Source: Chloroflexota bacterium
GTDB lineage: Bacteria > Chloroflexota > UBA6077
Assembly (NCBI GenBank): GCA_021786215.1
Contig: JAJYNT010000245.1
Span: 1-5,627, forward strand
Direction: 5' to 3'
DNA length: 5,627 nt
This document shows, piece after piece, positions 1 through 5,627 of the stretch (its first letter is position 1; each line of letters opens with the position of its first letter). A program made the position numbers and the translations under genes. Under the pieces are notes generated by a model. The model had not been told where the DNA came from, ran no database searches, and worked only from the letters and a program-made list of their open reading frames with translations.

Positions 1-2278
1 TGGTCTCGATGCCCGCCATGGCATCCTGCTGGCGGAGCAGCGCCTCCCGCTCGGCGTCGGCACCGGTGGTGGCGGCTCCTCTGTAATACTGACTGATGTG
101 GACCGCGTTGTGGACGATCAGCCCGGCAAGCCACTCCTGCTGCTGGTCCCTGAAGGCGCTCCAATCGGGAGGAAACGCGGTGACGGTGTTGATGTTCAAG
201 ATATGATTCGCGAAATCGACAGAACTGCTGCTGCTATCCACCCATTGGATCTGGTAGACGTACTGCTTGACGATCCCGTAGTTGTACGGGCTCTTGTTGG
301 CCAGCATCTGCAGCGCCCCGTTCACCTGGTTGATGAAGTCCTGGTTTCCCCCCACCGCGATATTGGCTGGAGCTGTCGAACTTGAGGGAAGCGGAGTGGA
401 GGTCGCCGCCGGCGCACCGGGAACGGGGGTAGCAGCGGGCGAGCTTGGATATGAGGGCAGCGGCGTCGGCGCGGGATCGCCATCCTTCACAAAGGCGTAG
501 AAGAAGTTCGTGCCCTGCAGCTGGTCCGGCCTGTCCACCCAGTTCGGTTTGGAGGGATTGTACTGATGGTAAAGTGGGCTGCCCTGGGCCTGAGCATCCA
601 GGTCGGCGGGAAGGTTCTGCCCCGTAATGATCCCCTTCAGGTAGTCGGCAAGCAGCAGTCCCTGGGTGTAGCCGTTGGTGGCATCGTAGTGCATGATGCC
701 CCGCTGGAACCGCAGGTACACGAAGTTGTTGTTGTTGGGATCTCTCTGCGGAAGACTGGTGGGAACGCCCCACAGCTCGAGGTTGAGGAGCGGCAGCAGA
801 GCCGGATTGCCACCCCCCTGGGGGTAGGCATCCTGCATCGTGACCGTGTTCTGGAAGGCCTGATAGAAGTTGACGTTCAGCCCTTGGAACTGGTCGGGGG
901 CATGTGCCTTGATGAAATCCAGGATCTGGGTATCGTAGTTGGCGCTGCCCGGCTGAGGAGCCGACGCTGCAATGGAGGAATCGGGCGCGGGGAAGGTGCT
1001 CCCGTTGATCTTGGTATAGGGCATCAGGCCCGGGTCCAGCACGTTCATGGTGCGGGCCGACCCATCCGGACCCAGCTGCATGATCGCTCTCTGGAAGAAC
1101 TGAACGGTTGTTCCCATGAATGGGAATGTGCGGCTCACCGGATAGCCGAAGGTCCGAAGGCCACCCCGCTTGTTGAAGTAATCCCAGAAAACGTCGTTGT
1201 CGATGCGGAAGCCGGTCTGATCGAAGTACCGGGTGTCGTGAGGCATGGCCGTGGGGGTGGGCATGGGTGTAGCGACCGGCGTCGCCGTCGCGACAGGGGC
1301 GGCAGAGATCAGCTTAGCGATCTTGTTGGCCGATTGCTCGGCGACCCACACGTTGCCGGCGCCATCTATCGTGACCCCAAATGGGGTGCTGTTGGCAGTG
1401 GGCAGGCCAAACTCGGTGAGATTCCCGTTATACACTCGACCGTAGGAGTTGTTGCCCGAACCGACGTACCAGGCGCCTCCCATGTTGTCGATGTCGATCC
1501 AGGTGGGCTTGGCCCCGGAGGTGGGAATGTTGTACTCCGTGAACTGCCCTCCCGGGGTCATCATCCCGATCTTGTTGCCGTCGTATTCGGTGAACCAGAT
1601 ATTCCCGGAAGCATCCACCGCGATACCAGTGGGGCTACCGTTGGAGGTGGGAATACCATACTCCGTGAACTGTCCCCCCGGGGTCATTCGGGCGATCTTT
1701 CCGGCAGCTCGCTCACTGAACCACACGTTCCCAGAGGAGTCCAGCGCTATGCCCCAGGGCTGGCTGTTGGATGTCGGGATGGTCGTCTCAACAAAGCTGG
1801 AGTTGCCGGGTGTGAACTTGCCGATCTTGTTGCCGTTGGACTCGGCGAACCAGATGTTGCCGGAGCTGTCGACAGCGATGCCGGTGGGGCCGCTGTTGGC
1901 GGTGGGGATGTTGTCCTGGCCGAACTGGGCGTTGGGAGTCATGTTCCCGATCTTGTTGCCGGCGAACTCCGTGAACCACACTCGGTTGCTGGGGTCGACG
2001 ATTATACCCCACGGTTGAGCGTTGGAAGTCGGGACGTTGAACTCCTGGAACACCCCATTGGTGTTTATCCTACCGATATTGTTGCCGGCGAACTCCGTGA
2101 ACCAGAGATTCCCAAATGAATCCGGCGCCAGGTTGCTGGGCTGGCTGCCCGAGGTCGGAATACTCCACTCGATCGGAACGGTCTGGGCACTAACCCCAGC
2201 AGCAAGAACCCCGACCATCGCGGCTGCCATCAAGACCACCACGCCGTAGCCCCACGATCGCTTGAGACCGGCTTTCAC
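1..2278 (-). CDS. Secreted multi-domain protein: Vgb/NHL-like seven-bladed propeller, FGYP-type modules, C-terminal HNxxH domain (partial, 3' end outside window)
   Basis: The frame stays open for 759 codons and runs off the left edge. The GTG start at 2278 is chosen because an in-frame TAG lies two codons upstream (2284-2282) and AAGGAG (2292-2287) sits 8 bases before it. Residues 1-31 form a Sec-type signal peptide: basic start, hydrophobic core, and a VSA|Q cleavage site near 31. Residues 40-328 are seven repeats of about 42 residues (IPTS...P.GIA.D..GN.WF.E...NKIG), typical of the Vgb/NHL propeller. A Pro/Thr/Ala linker follows (about 325-346). Two related modules come next, one with FGYPVS at 377-382 and one with LWGVPTS at 502-508. 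A second Pro/Ser/Thr linker covers 602-638. The last domain starts near 640 and has HNAVH at 723-727 and E743/E745. I saw no cysteine anywhere and no histidine before residue 347. An extracellular location is well supported. The biochemical function is unknown, and binding or scaffolding is more likely than streptogramin lysis. Confidence 0.9.
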   Translation of the reverse strand, partial: MKAGLKRSWGYGVVVLMAAAMVGVLAAGVSAQTVPIEWSIPTSGSQPSNLAPDSFGNLWFTEFAGNNIGRINTNGVFQEFNVPTSNAQPWGIIVDPSNRVWFTEFAGNKIGNMTPNAQFGQDNIPTANSGPTGIAVDSSGNIWFAESNGNKIGKFTPGNSSFVETTIPTSNSQPWGIALDSSGNVWFSERAAGKIARMTPGGQFTEYGIPTSNGSPTGIAVDASGNIWFTEYDGNKIGMMTPGGQFTEYNIPTSGAKPTWIDIDNMGGAWYVGSGNNSYGRVYNGNLTEFGLPTANSTPFGVTIDGAGNVWVAEQSANKIAKLISAAPVATATPVATPMPTPTAMPHDTRYFDQTGFRIDNDVFWDYFNKRGGLRTFGYPVSRTFPFMGTTVQFFQRAIMQLGPDGSARTMNVLDPGLMPYTKINGSTFPAPDSSIAASAPQPGSANYDTQILDFIKAHAPDQFQGLNVNFYQAFQNTVTMQDAYPQGGGNPALLPLLNLELWGVPTSLPQRDPNNNNFVYLRFQRGIMHYDATNGYTQGLLLADYLKGIITGQNLPADLDAQAQGSPLYHQYNPSKPNWVDRPDQLQGTNFFYAFVKDGDPAPTPLPSYPSSPAATPVPGAPAATSTPLPSSSTAPANIAVGGNQDFINQVNGALQMLANKSPYNYGIVKQYVYQIQWVDSSSSSVDFANHILNINTVTAFPPDWSAFRDQQQEWLAGLIVHNAVHISQYYRGAATTGADAEREALLRQQDAMAGIET
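1294..2161 (-). repeat. Seven tandem propeller repeats of about 126 bases within the secreted protein gene
   Basis: Seven consecutive units of 41-43 codons begin at residue 40 and end near residue 328. Each opens with (I/V/L)PT(S/A) and carries a (G/S)NxW(F/V)xE core, then NKIG or a variant, then PxxxFxE. Units 2, 3, 4, 5 and 7 are close to consensus. Unit 6 (about residues 251-291) is degenerate, with AWYVG in place of WFTE and no NKIG. The segment before unit 1 (VPIEWS, 34-39) could supply the closing strand for blade 7. The count of seven matches the known propeller of streptogramin lyase. These are protein-level repeats, not a mobile or CRISPR repeat. Confidence 0.85.
2186..2278 (-). other. 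Signal peptide coding segment of the secreted propeller protein
   Basis: Residues 1-31 have Lys2, Lys6 and Arg7 at the N-terminus, a hydrophobic stretch from about residue 12 to 29 rich in Val, Ala, Leu and Met, and a VSA-Q junction that fits the A-X-A-type rule for signal peptidase I. There is no cysteine near the junction, so this is not a lipoprotein signal. This indicates Sec export of everything downstream. Confidence 0.85.
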
Positions 2279-2286
2279 TGTCTACG

Positions 2287-2292
2287 CTCCTT
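2287..2292 (-). promoter_or_regulatory. Ribosome binding site deciding the GTG start of the secreted protein
   Basis: AAGGAG on the minus strand lies 8 bases before GTG at 2278. An in-frame TAG between the two (2284-2282) rules out any longer version, and the next in-frame ATG codons (residues 17 and 21) would destroy the signal peptide. Confidence 0.8.
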
Positions 2293-2416
2293 TCTGGCCC
2301 GGGATGGGAAACAGGTCACAGACATGGCTATCGAGCTCCCTCTTCTCGAGGAACCGACCAAACAGGAAGGTGAGCCGGGCAGCCTTCGCCGCAGCGATCC
2401 AAAGATTCAAGGCGGG

Positions 2417-2433
2417 AGCGGCACTTTGCCGCT
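2417..2433. promoter_or_regulatory. Perfect 7-3-7 inverted repeat in the leader of the secreted protein gene
   Basis: AGCGGCA (2417-2423), a three-base centre CTT, and TGCCGCT (2427-2433) form a perfect dyad. It could be an operator for a dimeric regulator, such as the NarL-type protein encoded downstream, or an RNA hairpin in the long leader. No T-run follows on either strand, so it is not a canonical intrinsic terminator. Confidence 0.4.
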
Positions 2434-2529
2434 GGAAACGCGGCCAACCCACCCAGCCGCCGCGAAACGATGTGGAGATTGGCTGCCCCGGCACGAATTG
2501 GCTCGCCGGATGGAGCACACCCGGCGCCC

Positions 2530-2558
2530 ATTATGAGGAATACGACCCCACTATTCAA
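2530..2558 (-). promoter_or_regulatory. Sigma70-like promoter candidate for the secreted protein gene
   Basis: On the minus strand, TTGAAT (2558-2553, four of six matches to TTGACA) is followed by a 17-base spacer and CATAAT (2535-2530, five of six matches to TATAAT). Transcription would start near 2523 and give a leader of about 245 bases before the GTG at 2278. The spacing is ideal and the site is AT-rich against a GC-rich background. No experiment supports it. Confidence 0.5.
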
Positions 2559-2617
2559 GAAGGAAGATGTGGTTGGCCTCCCGGGGCGGCTGGTTAGTAG
2601 AACTCCACTCTCCCATA

Positions 2618-2626
2618 TGCTAATAT
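2618..2626 (+). promoter_or_regulatory. Weak extended -10 promoter candidate for the kinase-regulator operon
   Basis: TGCTAATAT has the TGn extension and a -10 with four of six matches, in a local AT-rich patch. No good -35 is present; the nearest candidate, TTAGTA at 2594-2599, is off-spacing for this -10. Transcription would begin near 2633, about 120 bases before the kinase ATG. Confidence 0.3.
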
Positions 2627-2753
2627 CAAACTGTGATCTCGGTTGGTCTATGGCAAGACCCTGAAACCCGGGAACAATGCCTGGGCATCCTGATGTGGGG
2701 GTGCACCGGACCGCGGCAGGTGGGACTCTTCACTTTGCTGCAGGCTGGCAAAG

Positions 2754-4784
2754 ATGGTCCTTGTTTTCTTCGTTTACGGCCTGGCCTTCTTTTCCATGGG
2801 GTTCGCCATTGCCCTGGAATCTCGCCAGTCGAGCGGCCTCAGACTGGCCAGAAGCCTGCCCTTCCTGGCGGCCTTCGGCATACTCCACGCCCTCACCGAA
2901 TGGTCCGACATGCTGCTCTTCGTCGAGACCGCGCCCCCCACGGCCTTCAGCATCGAGACGATGCGCATCGTTCGCACCATTCTACTGGGGCTATCGACAA
3001 TCGCCCTGATTCAATTCGGCAGTAGCGTCCTCGCGAGTTCTCAAGACTCGAGAGTGATGGCCGAGCCGGGGAAAAACGGTTCCAGACTCGCGGCTCTCGG
3101 CACCCGGTCCCTGTTGCGATTTCTACCGGCTACCCTAGGGCTGATCTGGATCGCGATCCTGGCGATCCTGCTTAAAGCCGGATACCCCATGGGCAGCCGC
3201 CTGTGGTTCACCCACGCCGACGTCTGGGCCAGGTTTCTCCTCTATCTGCCCGGGTCGCTGCTGGCAAGCTGGGGGCTGATCTCCGAGGCCCGTTCCCTGG
3301 AGAAGGCCTCCTTCCGTCAGGTCGCGAGAGACGCCAGGTTCGCGGCTGTCACTTTTCTCCTGAACGCCCTGCTCACAGGATTGGTGGTGCCGCCGGGCCA
3401 GTATTCCCTGACGGCGCCGCTCGGCTACGACAGCTTTCAGGGCCTTTTCAGCATCCCGGCCCAGCTGCTCCGCGCACTTTCTGCCCTGGCCATAGCCTTC
3501 TTCGTCCTGAGGGTACTGATGGTCTTCCGCATCCAGTCGGCCAGGCAGGTGGAGGAGGCGAACCGGCGCCAACTCCAGGCGCAGCAGGAGGCGTTGGAGG
3601 TTCAGCAGCGCGCACAGGCGGAGATGGAACAGTGGAACCGAAACCTGGAAGGTCGCATTCAGCAGAGGACCGCGGAGATCACCCTGCGCAACAGGCAGTT
3701 GACGGCTATCAATGGCATCGCCGCCACCATCAGCCAGTCCTTCAACCTGCACGAGATCCTGCACCAGACCCTGCAACGGACCCGGGAGGCATTGGACGCG
3801 GAGGGCGGCGGGGTGTTCCTTTTCAGCCAGGTGACCTGTGATCCCACCTCGGAGCTGCATCAGGGCCTGTCTGAGAAGTTCATTCAGACGCTTCAGCACA
3901 TGCGGCTGGACATGGTGATCGTGGGGCAGATGGAGGACAGCAGCTTCATCATTGCGCCGGTGAGGGCCAGAGGCCAGACGGCAGGCGTCATCTGCGTGAC
4001 ACGAGGAAGGGACAGCGGTTTTGACGGCGAAGACGGAAGGCTGCTGGCTGCGATAGGGAATCAGGTGGGCATAGCCGTGGAGAATGCGCGCCTCTTCTGC
4101 CAAGTTCAGAACATGGCAGCGGTCGAGGAGAGAGAGCGACTTGCACGCGAGATGCACGACGGTATAGCCCAGGTAGTCGGCTTTCTGCATCTGAAGACCA
4201 GAGCGGTCCAGCAATTGGTTGCAACCAGCAGGCTCGAGGAGGCGGAAACCGAGCTGGCTCAGATGCAGAAGATCGTGCAGGAGGCCTACACCGACATCCG
4301 TCAGTCGATTCTGAGTCTCCGAACCGCGACGGAGCTGGAGCGAGGGCTGGTGCCTGCCATCAGGGAAAGCGCCACCGATTTCGCCGAGCAGAACTCAATT
4401 CAGGTGGAACTGGCCTTGGCCACGGAGAATGAGCTATCCTTCCCAGCCGAGGCTGAGGTGCAACTGGTGCGCATAGTCCAGGAGGCCCTGGCCAATGTCC
4501 GAAAGCATTCTCGGGCCAGCAAGGTGTGGGTCAGGCTTGCGCGCCGAGATGACGAAGTTCTTCTGACCGTCGAGGACGATGGGATCGGTTTTGACCTCTC
4601 CCAGCTGGGGGGAAAGAAGCGCCACAGCTTCGGTCTAGAAACCATGCGGGAGCGAGCCGAAGCGATCGGCGCCCGTCTGCTGATAACCTCCATTCCGGGC
4701 GAGGGCACCAGAATTCAGGTGAGGTTCCCATTTGAGAGAAGAGCTACAGAAGCAGGAGCAGCCTCTGAGAGTGTTGCTGGTTGA
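2754..4784 (+). CDS. Membrane sensor histidine kinase: 7TM, coiled coil, GAF, HisKA_3, HATPase_c
   Basis: This 676-residue kinase should autophosphorylate on His468 and pass the phosphate to the regulator encoded next to it. Hydrophobic segments lie near residues 1-21, 33-57, 68-93, 124-141, 158-176, 195-213 and 232-258, giving seven predicted membrane helices. A Gln/Glu-rich coiled coil covers about 262-318 and a compact GAF domain about 331-452. The HisKA_3 dimerisation helix carries REMHDGIAQ, with His468, Asp469 and Gln473 matching the HDxxxQ kinase/phosphatase motif of the NarX/DesK class. The ATPase domain has the N box (N581), DDGIGF (G1, 608-613), FGLETMRERA (from 626) and GEGT (649-652). 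ATG 2754 is the first usual start after an in-frame TGA at 2691; its ribosome site is weak (AGG at 2742-2744). The ligand is unknown. The N-terminal 7TM region matches no sensor family that I can name with confidence. Confidence 0.93.
   Translation: MVLVFFVYGLAFFSMGFAIALESRQSSGLRLARSLPFLAAFGILHALTEWSDMLLFVETAPPTAFSIETMRIVRTILLGLSTIALIQFGSSVLASSQDSRVMAEPGKNGSRLAALGTRSLLRFLPATLGLIWIAILAILLKAGYPMGSRLWFTHADVWARFLLYLPGSLLASWGLISEARSLEKASFRQVARDARFAAVTFLLNALLTGLVVPPGQYSLTAPLGYDSFQGLFSIPAQLLRALSALAIAFFVLRVLMVFRIQSARQVEEANRRQLQAQQEALEVQQRAQAEMEQWNRNLEGRIQQRTAEITLRNRQLTAINGIAATISQSFNLHEILHQTLQRTREALDAEGGGVFLFSQVTCDPTSELHQGLSEKFIQTLQHMRLDMVIVGQMEDSSFIIAPVRARGQTAGVICVTRGRDSGFDGEDGRLLAAIGNQVGIAVENARLFCQVQNMAAVEERERLAREMHDGIAQVVGFLHLKTRAVQQLVATSRLEEAETELAQMQKIVQEAYTDIRQSILSLRTATELERGLVPAIRESATDFAEQNSIQVELALATENELSFPAEAEVQLVRIVQEALANVRKHSRASKVWVRLARRDDEVLLTVEDDGIGFDLSQLGGKKRHSFGLETMRERAEAIGARLLITSIPGEGTRIQVRFPFERRATEAGAASESVAG
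4717..4724 (+). promoter_or_regulatory. Internal ribosome binding site for the response regulator
   Basis: AGGTGAGG lies inside the end of the kinase gene, 7 bases before TTG at 4732. An in-frame TGA at 4720-4722 closes the regulator frame upstream, so TTG is the earliest possible start. The next in-frame candidate, GTG at 4771, would remove the start of the first beta strand of the receiver domain. Confidence 0.7.
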
Positions 4785-5415
4785 CGACCATGCCCTCTTC
4801 AGGGCAGGCATCGCAAGCCTCCTGACTTCCAGAAGAGGGTTCCAAGTCGTGGGCCAGGCACAGGATGGAGAGGAAGCCGTCGAGGCCGCACGCCACCTGA
4901 AACCCGACCTGATCCTGATGGACCTGCACATGCCCAGGGTGGGCGGCATTGAGGCGACTCGCAGGATTCGGGTAGAGCTGCCGGAAGTGAAGGTAGTGGT
5001 GCTCACCGTCTCCGACCAGGACCGAGATCTCTTCGAGGCGATAAAGAGCGGTGCCCACGGCTATCTGTTGAAGAACCTGGAACCGGAGGAGCTGTTCGAC
5101 TATCTGGGAGGGATCTCGCGGGGAGAGGCCCCCATCTCCCGCACTATGGCCACAAGACTGCTGAACGAGTTCGCCAACCAGGCATCCCGGACCAGGGAAT
5201 CCGCGACCGTGGAGCCGAGCAATGACCTGACGCCCAGGGAAAGAGAGGTGCTGAAGCTGGTGGCCTCGGGCGCATCCAATCGAGAGATCGCCGTCGCTCT
5301 CACCCTCACCGAGAACACAGTCAAGAACCATCTCCGCCACATTCTGGAGAAGCTGCACCTGGAGAACCGGGTGCAAGCCGCCGCCTACGCCCTGAAGATG
5401 GGGCTCAACGAGTAA
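4732..5415 (+). CDS. NarL/LuxR-family two-component response regulator
   Basis: This 227-residue DNA-binding regulator is probably activated by the kinase just upstream. The receiver domain (about residues 12-130) has the acidic pair D18/D19, the phospho-acceptor D64 in LMDLHMP, T92 and K114, so every key receiver residue is present. A linker of about 35 residues leads to a LuxR-type helix-turn-helix at 166-225, with LTPREREVL followed by SNREIA and ENTVKNHLRHI, the usual recognition-helix pattern. The length is normal for the family. The start is TTG with a good Shine-Dalgarno sequence, and the gene overlaps the kinase by 53 bases, which suggests translational coupling and one transcript. 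Targets are unknown; the divergent promoter region at 2279-2753 is the obvious place to look. Confidence 0.95.
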   Translation: MREELQKQEQPLRVLLVDDHALFRAGIASLLTSRRGFQVVGQAQDGEEAVEAARHLKPDLILMDLHMPRVGGIEATRRIRVELPEVKVVVLTVSDQDRDLFEAIKSGAHGYLLKNLEPEELFDYLGGISRGEAPISRTMATRLLNEFANQASRTRESATVEPSNDLTPREREVLKLVASGASNREIAVALTLTENTVKNHLRHILEKLHLENRVQAAAYALKMGLNE

Positions 5416-5627
5416 GACACGACACACCGCTTCACTACCACCCCCGTCCGTAGCCCGAAAGGACTAATCCAAAGATAGCCCTTTCGTGTCCCCAAGATGG
5501 CCACCCGGATGGATGGACGAATCCTTAGAGCAAGCTTAGAATCTGGCCAAGTTCGTTCCATAATGCACAATAGGCTGTTGCGAGATGCCGAGGGTTCGAG
5601 TCTTCATCCTATACAGTCACAGCCTCT
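5416..5627. other. Non-coding region downstream of the regulator
   Basis: No open frame here has a ribosome site or a recognisable product. It contains two weak inverted repeats (5456-5486 and 5572-5625) and a short direct repeat CTTAGA near 5524-5539. The region is more AT-rich than the genes. It continues past the window edge, so a promoter or gene start beyond it cannot be judged. Confidence 0.6.
5456..5486 (+). terminator. Weak terminator candidate after the regulator gene
   Basis: CGAAAGG (5456-5462) and CCTTTCG (5480-5486) can pair as a 7-bp stem with a 17-base loop, 40 bases after the regulator stop. There is no downstream T-run and the loop is long, so it is a poor intrinsic terminator, though it is the best candidate in the region. 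Confidence 0.25.

Larger units (their letters stand above)
2279..2753. other. Divergent intergenic region of 475 bases
   Basis: This gap separates the start codons of the minus-strand secreted protein and the plus-strand kinase, so both promoters must lie here or overlap it. It contains a minus-strand promoter candidate (2530-2558), a 17-bp dyad (2417-2433), a Shine-Dalgarno sequence for the minus gene (2287-2292), a plus-strand extended -10 candidate (2618-2626) and a small hairpin with 5-bp arms (2645-2649 / 2656-2660). Several short frames cross it on both strands. None has a good ribosome site or a recognisable product, so I call no gene. Confidence 0.7.

Noticed and set aside
234..773. 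Minus-strand frame of 179 codons, Gln-rich, at the left side
   Set aside because: It is out of phase with the long secreted-protein frame, which stays open through the same stretch and keeps a coherent domain structure.
566..2119. Plus-strand open frame of 517 codons opposite the secreted protein
   Set aside because: It is antisense to the propeller repeats. Its repeated motifs are the reverse-complement image of the 126-base units, and the minus frame has a signal peptide, a good ribosome site and a recognisable fold.
1294..2161. Streptogramin (virginiamycin B) resistance gene
   Set aside because: The fold matches, but no histidine exists in the propeller and the protein is exported and fused to other domains, unlike the cytosolic single-domain lyase.
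1294..2161. CRISPR-like or satellite repeat array
   Set aside because: The period is about 126 bases, units diverge at the DNA level and stay in frame, and they are explained by propeller blades.
2633..3025. Plus-strand frame of 130 codons before and overlapping the kinase start
   Set aside because: It overlaps the kinase N-terminus in another phase, has no recognisable domain and no good ribosome site.
3135..4214. Minus-strand open frame of 359 codons opposite the kinase
   Set aside because: It is a shadow frame in GC-rich coding DNA. The plus strand has all the kinase motifs, while the antisense product has no recognisable domain.
4744..5427. Minus-strand open frame of 227 codons opposite the regulator
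   Set aside because: It mirrors the regulator gene, whose receiver and LuxR motifs are complete.
5572..5625. tRNA gene suggested by GGTTCGAG and a 7-bp terminal stem
   Set aside because: The element is only 54 bases, the T-loop-like motif lies 18 bases from the 3' arm, the T-stem does not pair well, and no anticodon arm is visible.

Overview
The window looks like a chromosomal segment from a GC-rich bacterium, most likely Chloroflexota. That placement is an inference. It rests on the secreted-protein style (a long extracellular protein with Pro/Thr/Ala linkers, FGYP-type repeat modules and a C-terminal His-rich domain) and on the form of the 7TM-GAF-HisKA_3 kinase. No rRNA or other phylogenetic marker is present. 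I see no tRNA, CRISPR array, insertion sequence or phage gene.

Layout. Positions 1-2278 on the minus strand are one continuous reading frame, cut by the left edge of the window. It encodes at least 759 residues: a signal peptide, a seven-bladed propeller of the Vgb/NHL type, a linker, a duplicated FGYP/WGVP module, a second linker, and the start of a domain carrying HNAVH. Positions 2279-2753 form a divergent intergenic region. It holds a good sigma70-like promoter and a 17-bp dyad on the minus-gene side, and a weaker promoter candidate on the plus side. Positions 2754-4784 (+) encode a membrane histidine kinase with seven predicted TM segments, a coiled coil, GAF, HisKA_3 and HATPase_c. Positions 4732-5415 (+) encode a NarL/LuxR-type response regulator. 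It overlaps the kinase gene by 53 bases and probably starts at TTG behind a clear Shine-Dalgarno sequence. Positions 5416-5627 carry no convincing gene, only weak inverted repeats.

How the genes may work together. The kinase and regulator are almost certainly a cognate two-component pair made by coupled translation. The large secreted protein is transcribed divergently from the same intergenic region, so it is a reasonable candidate target of the regulator or a partner in sensing at the cell surface. Nothing in the sequence proves that link. The propeller resembles streptogramin lyase but has no histidine at all, so an antibiotic-lyase role is unlikely. I did not find an obviously new defence or mobile system. 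The most unusual element is the multi-domain secreted protein.
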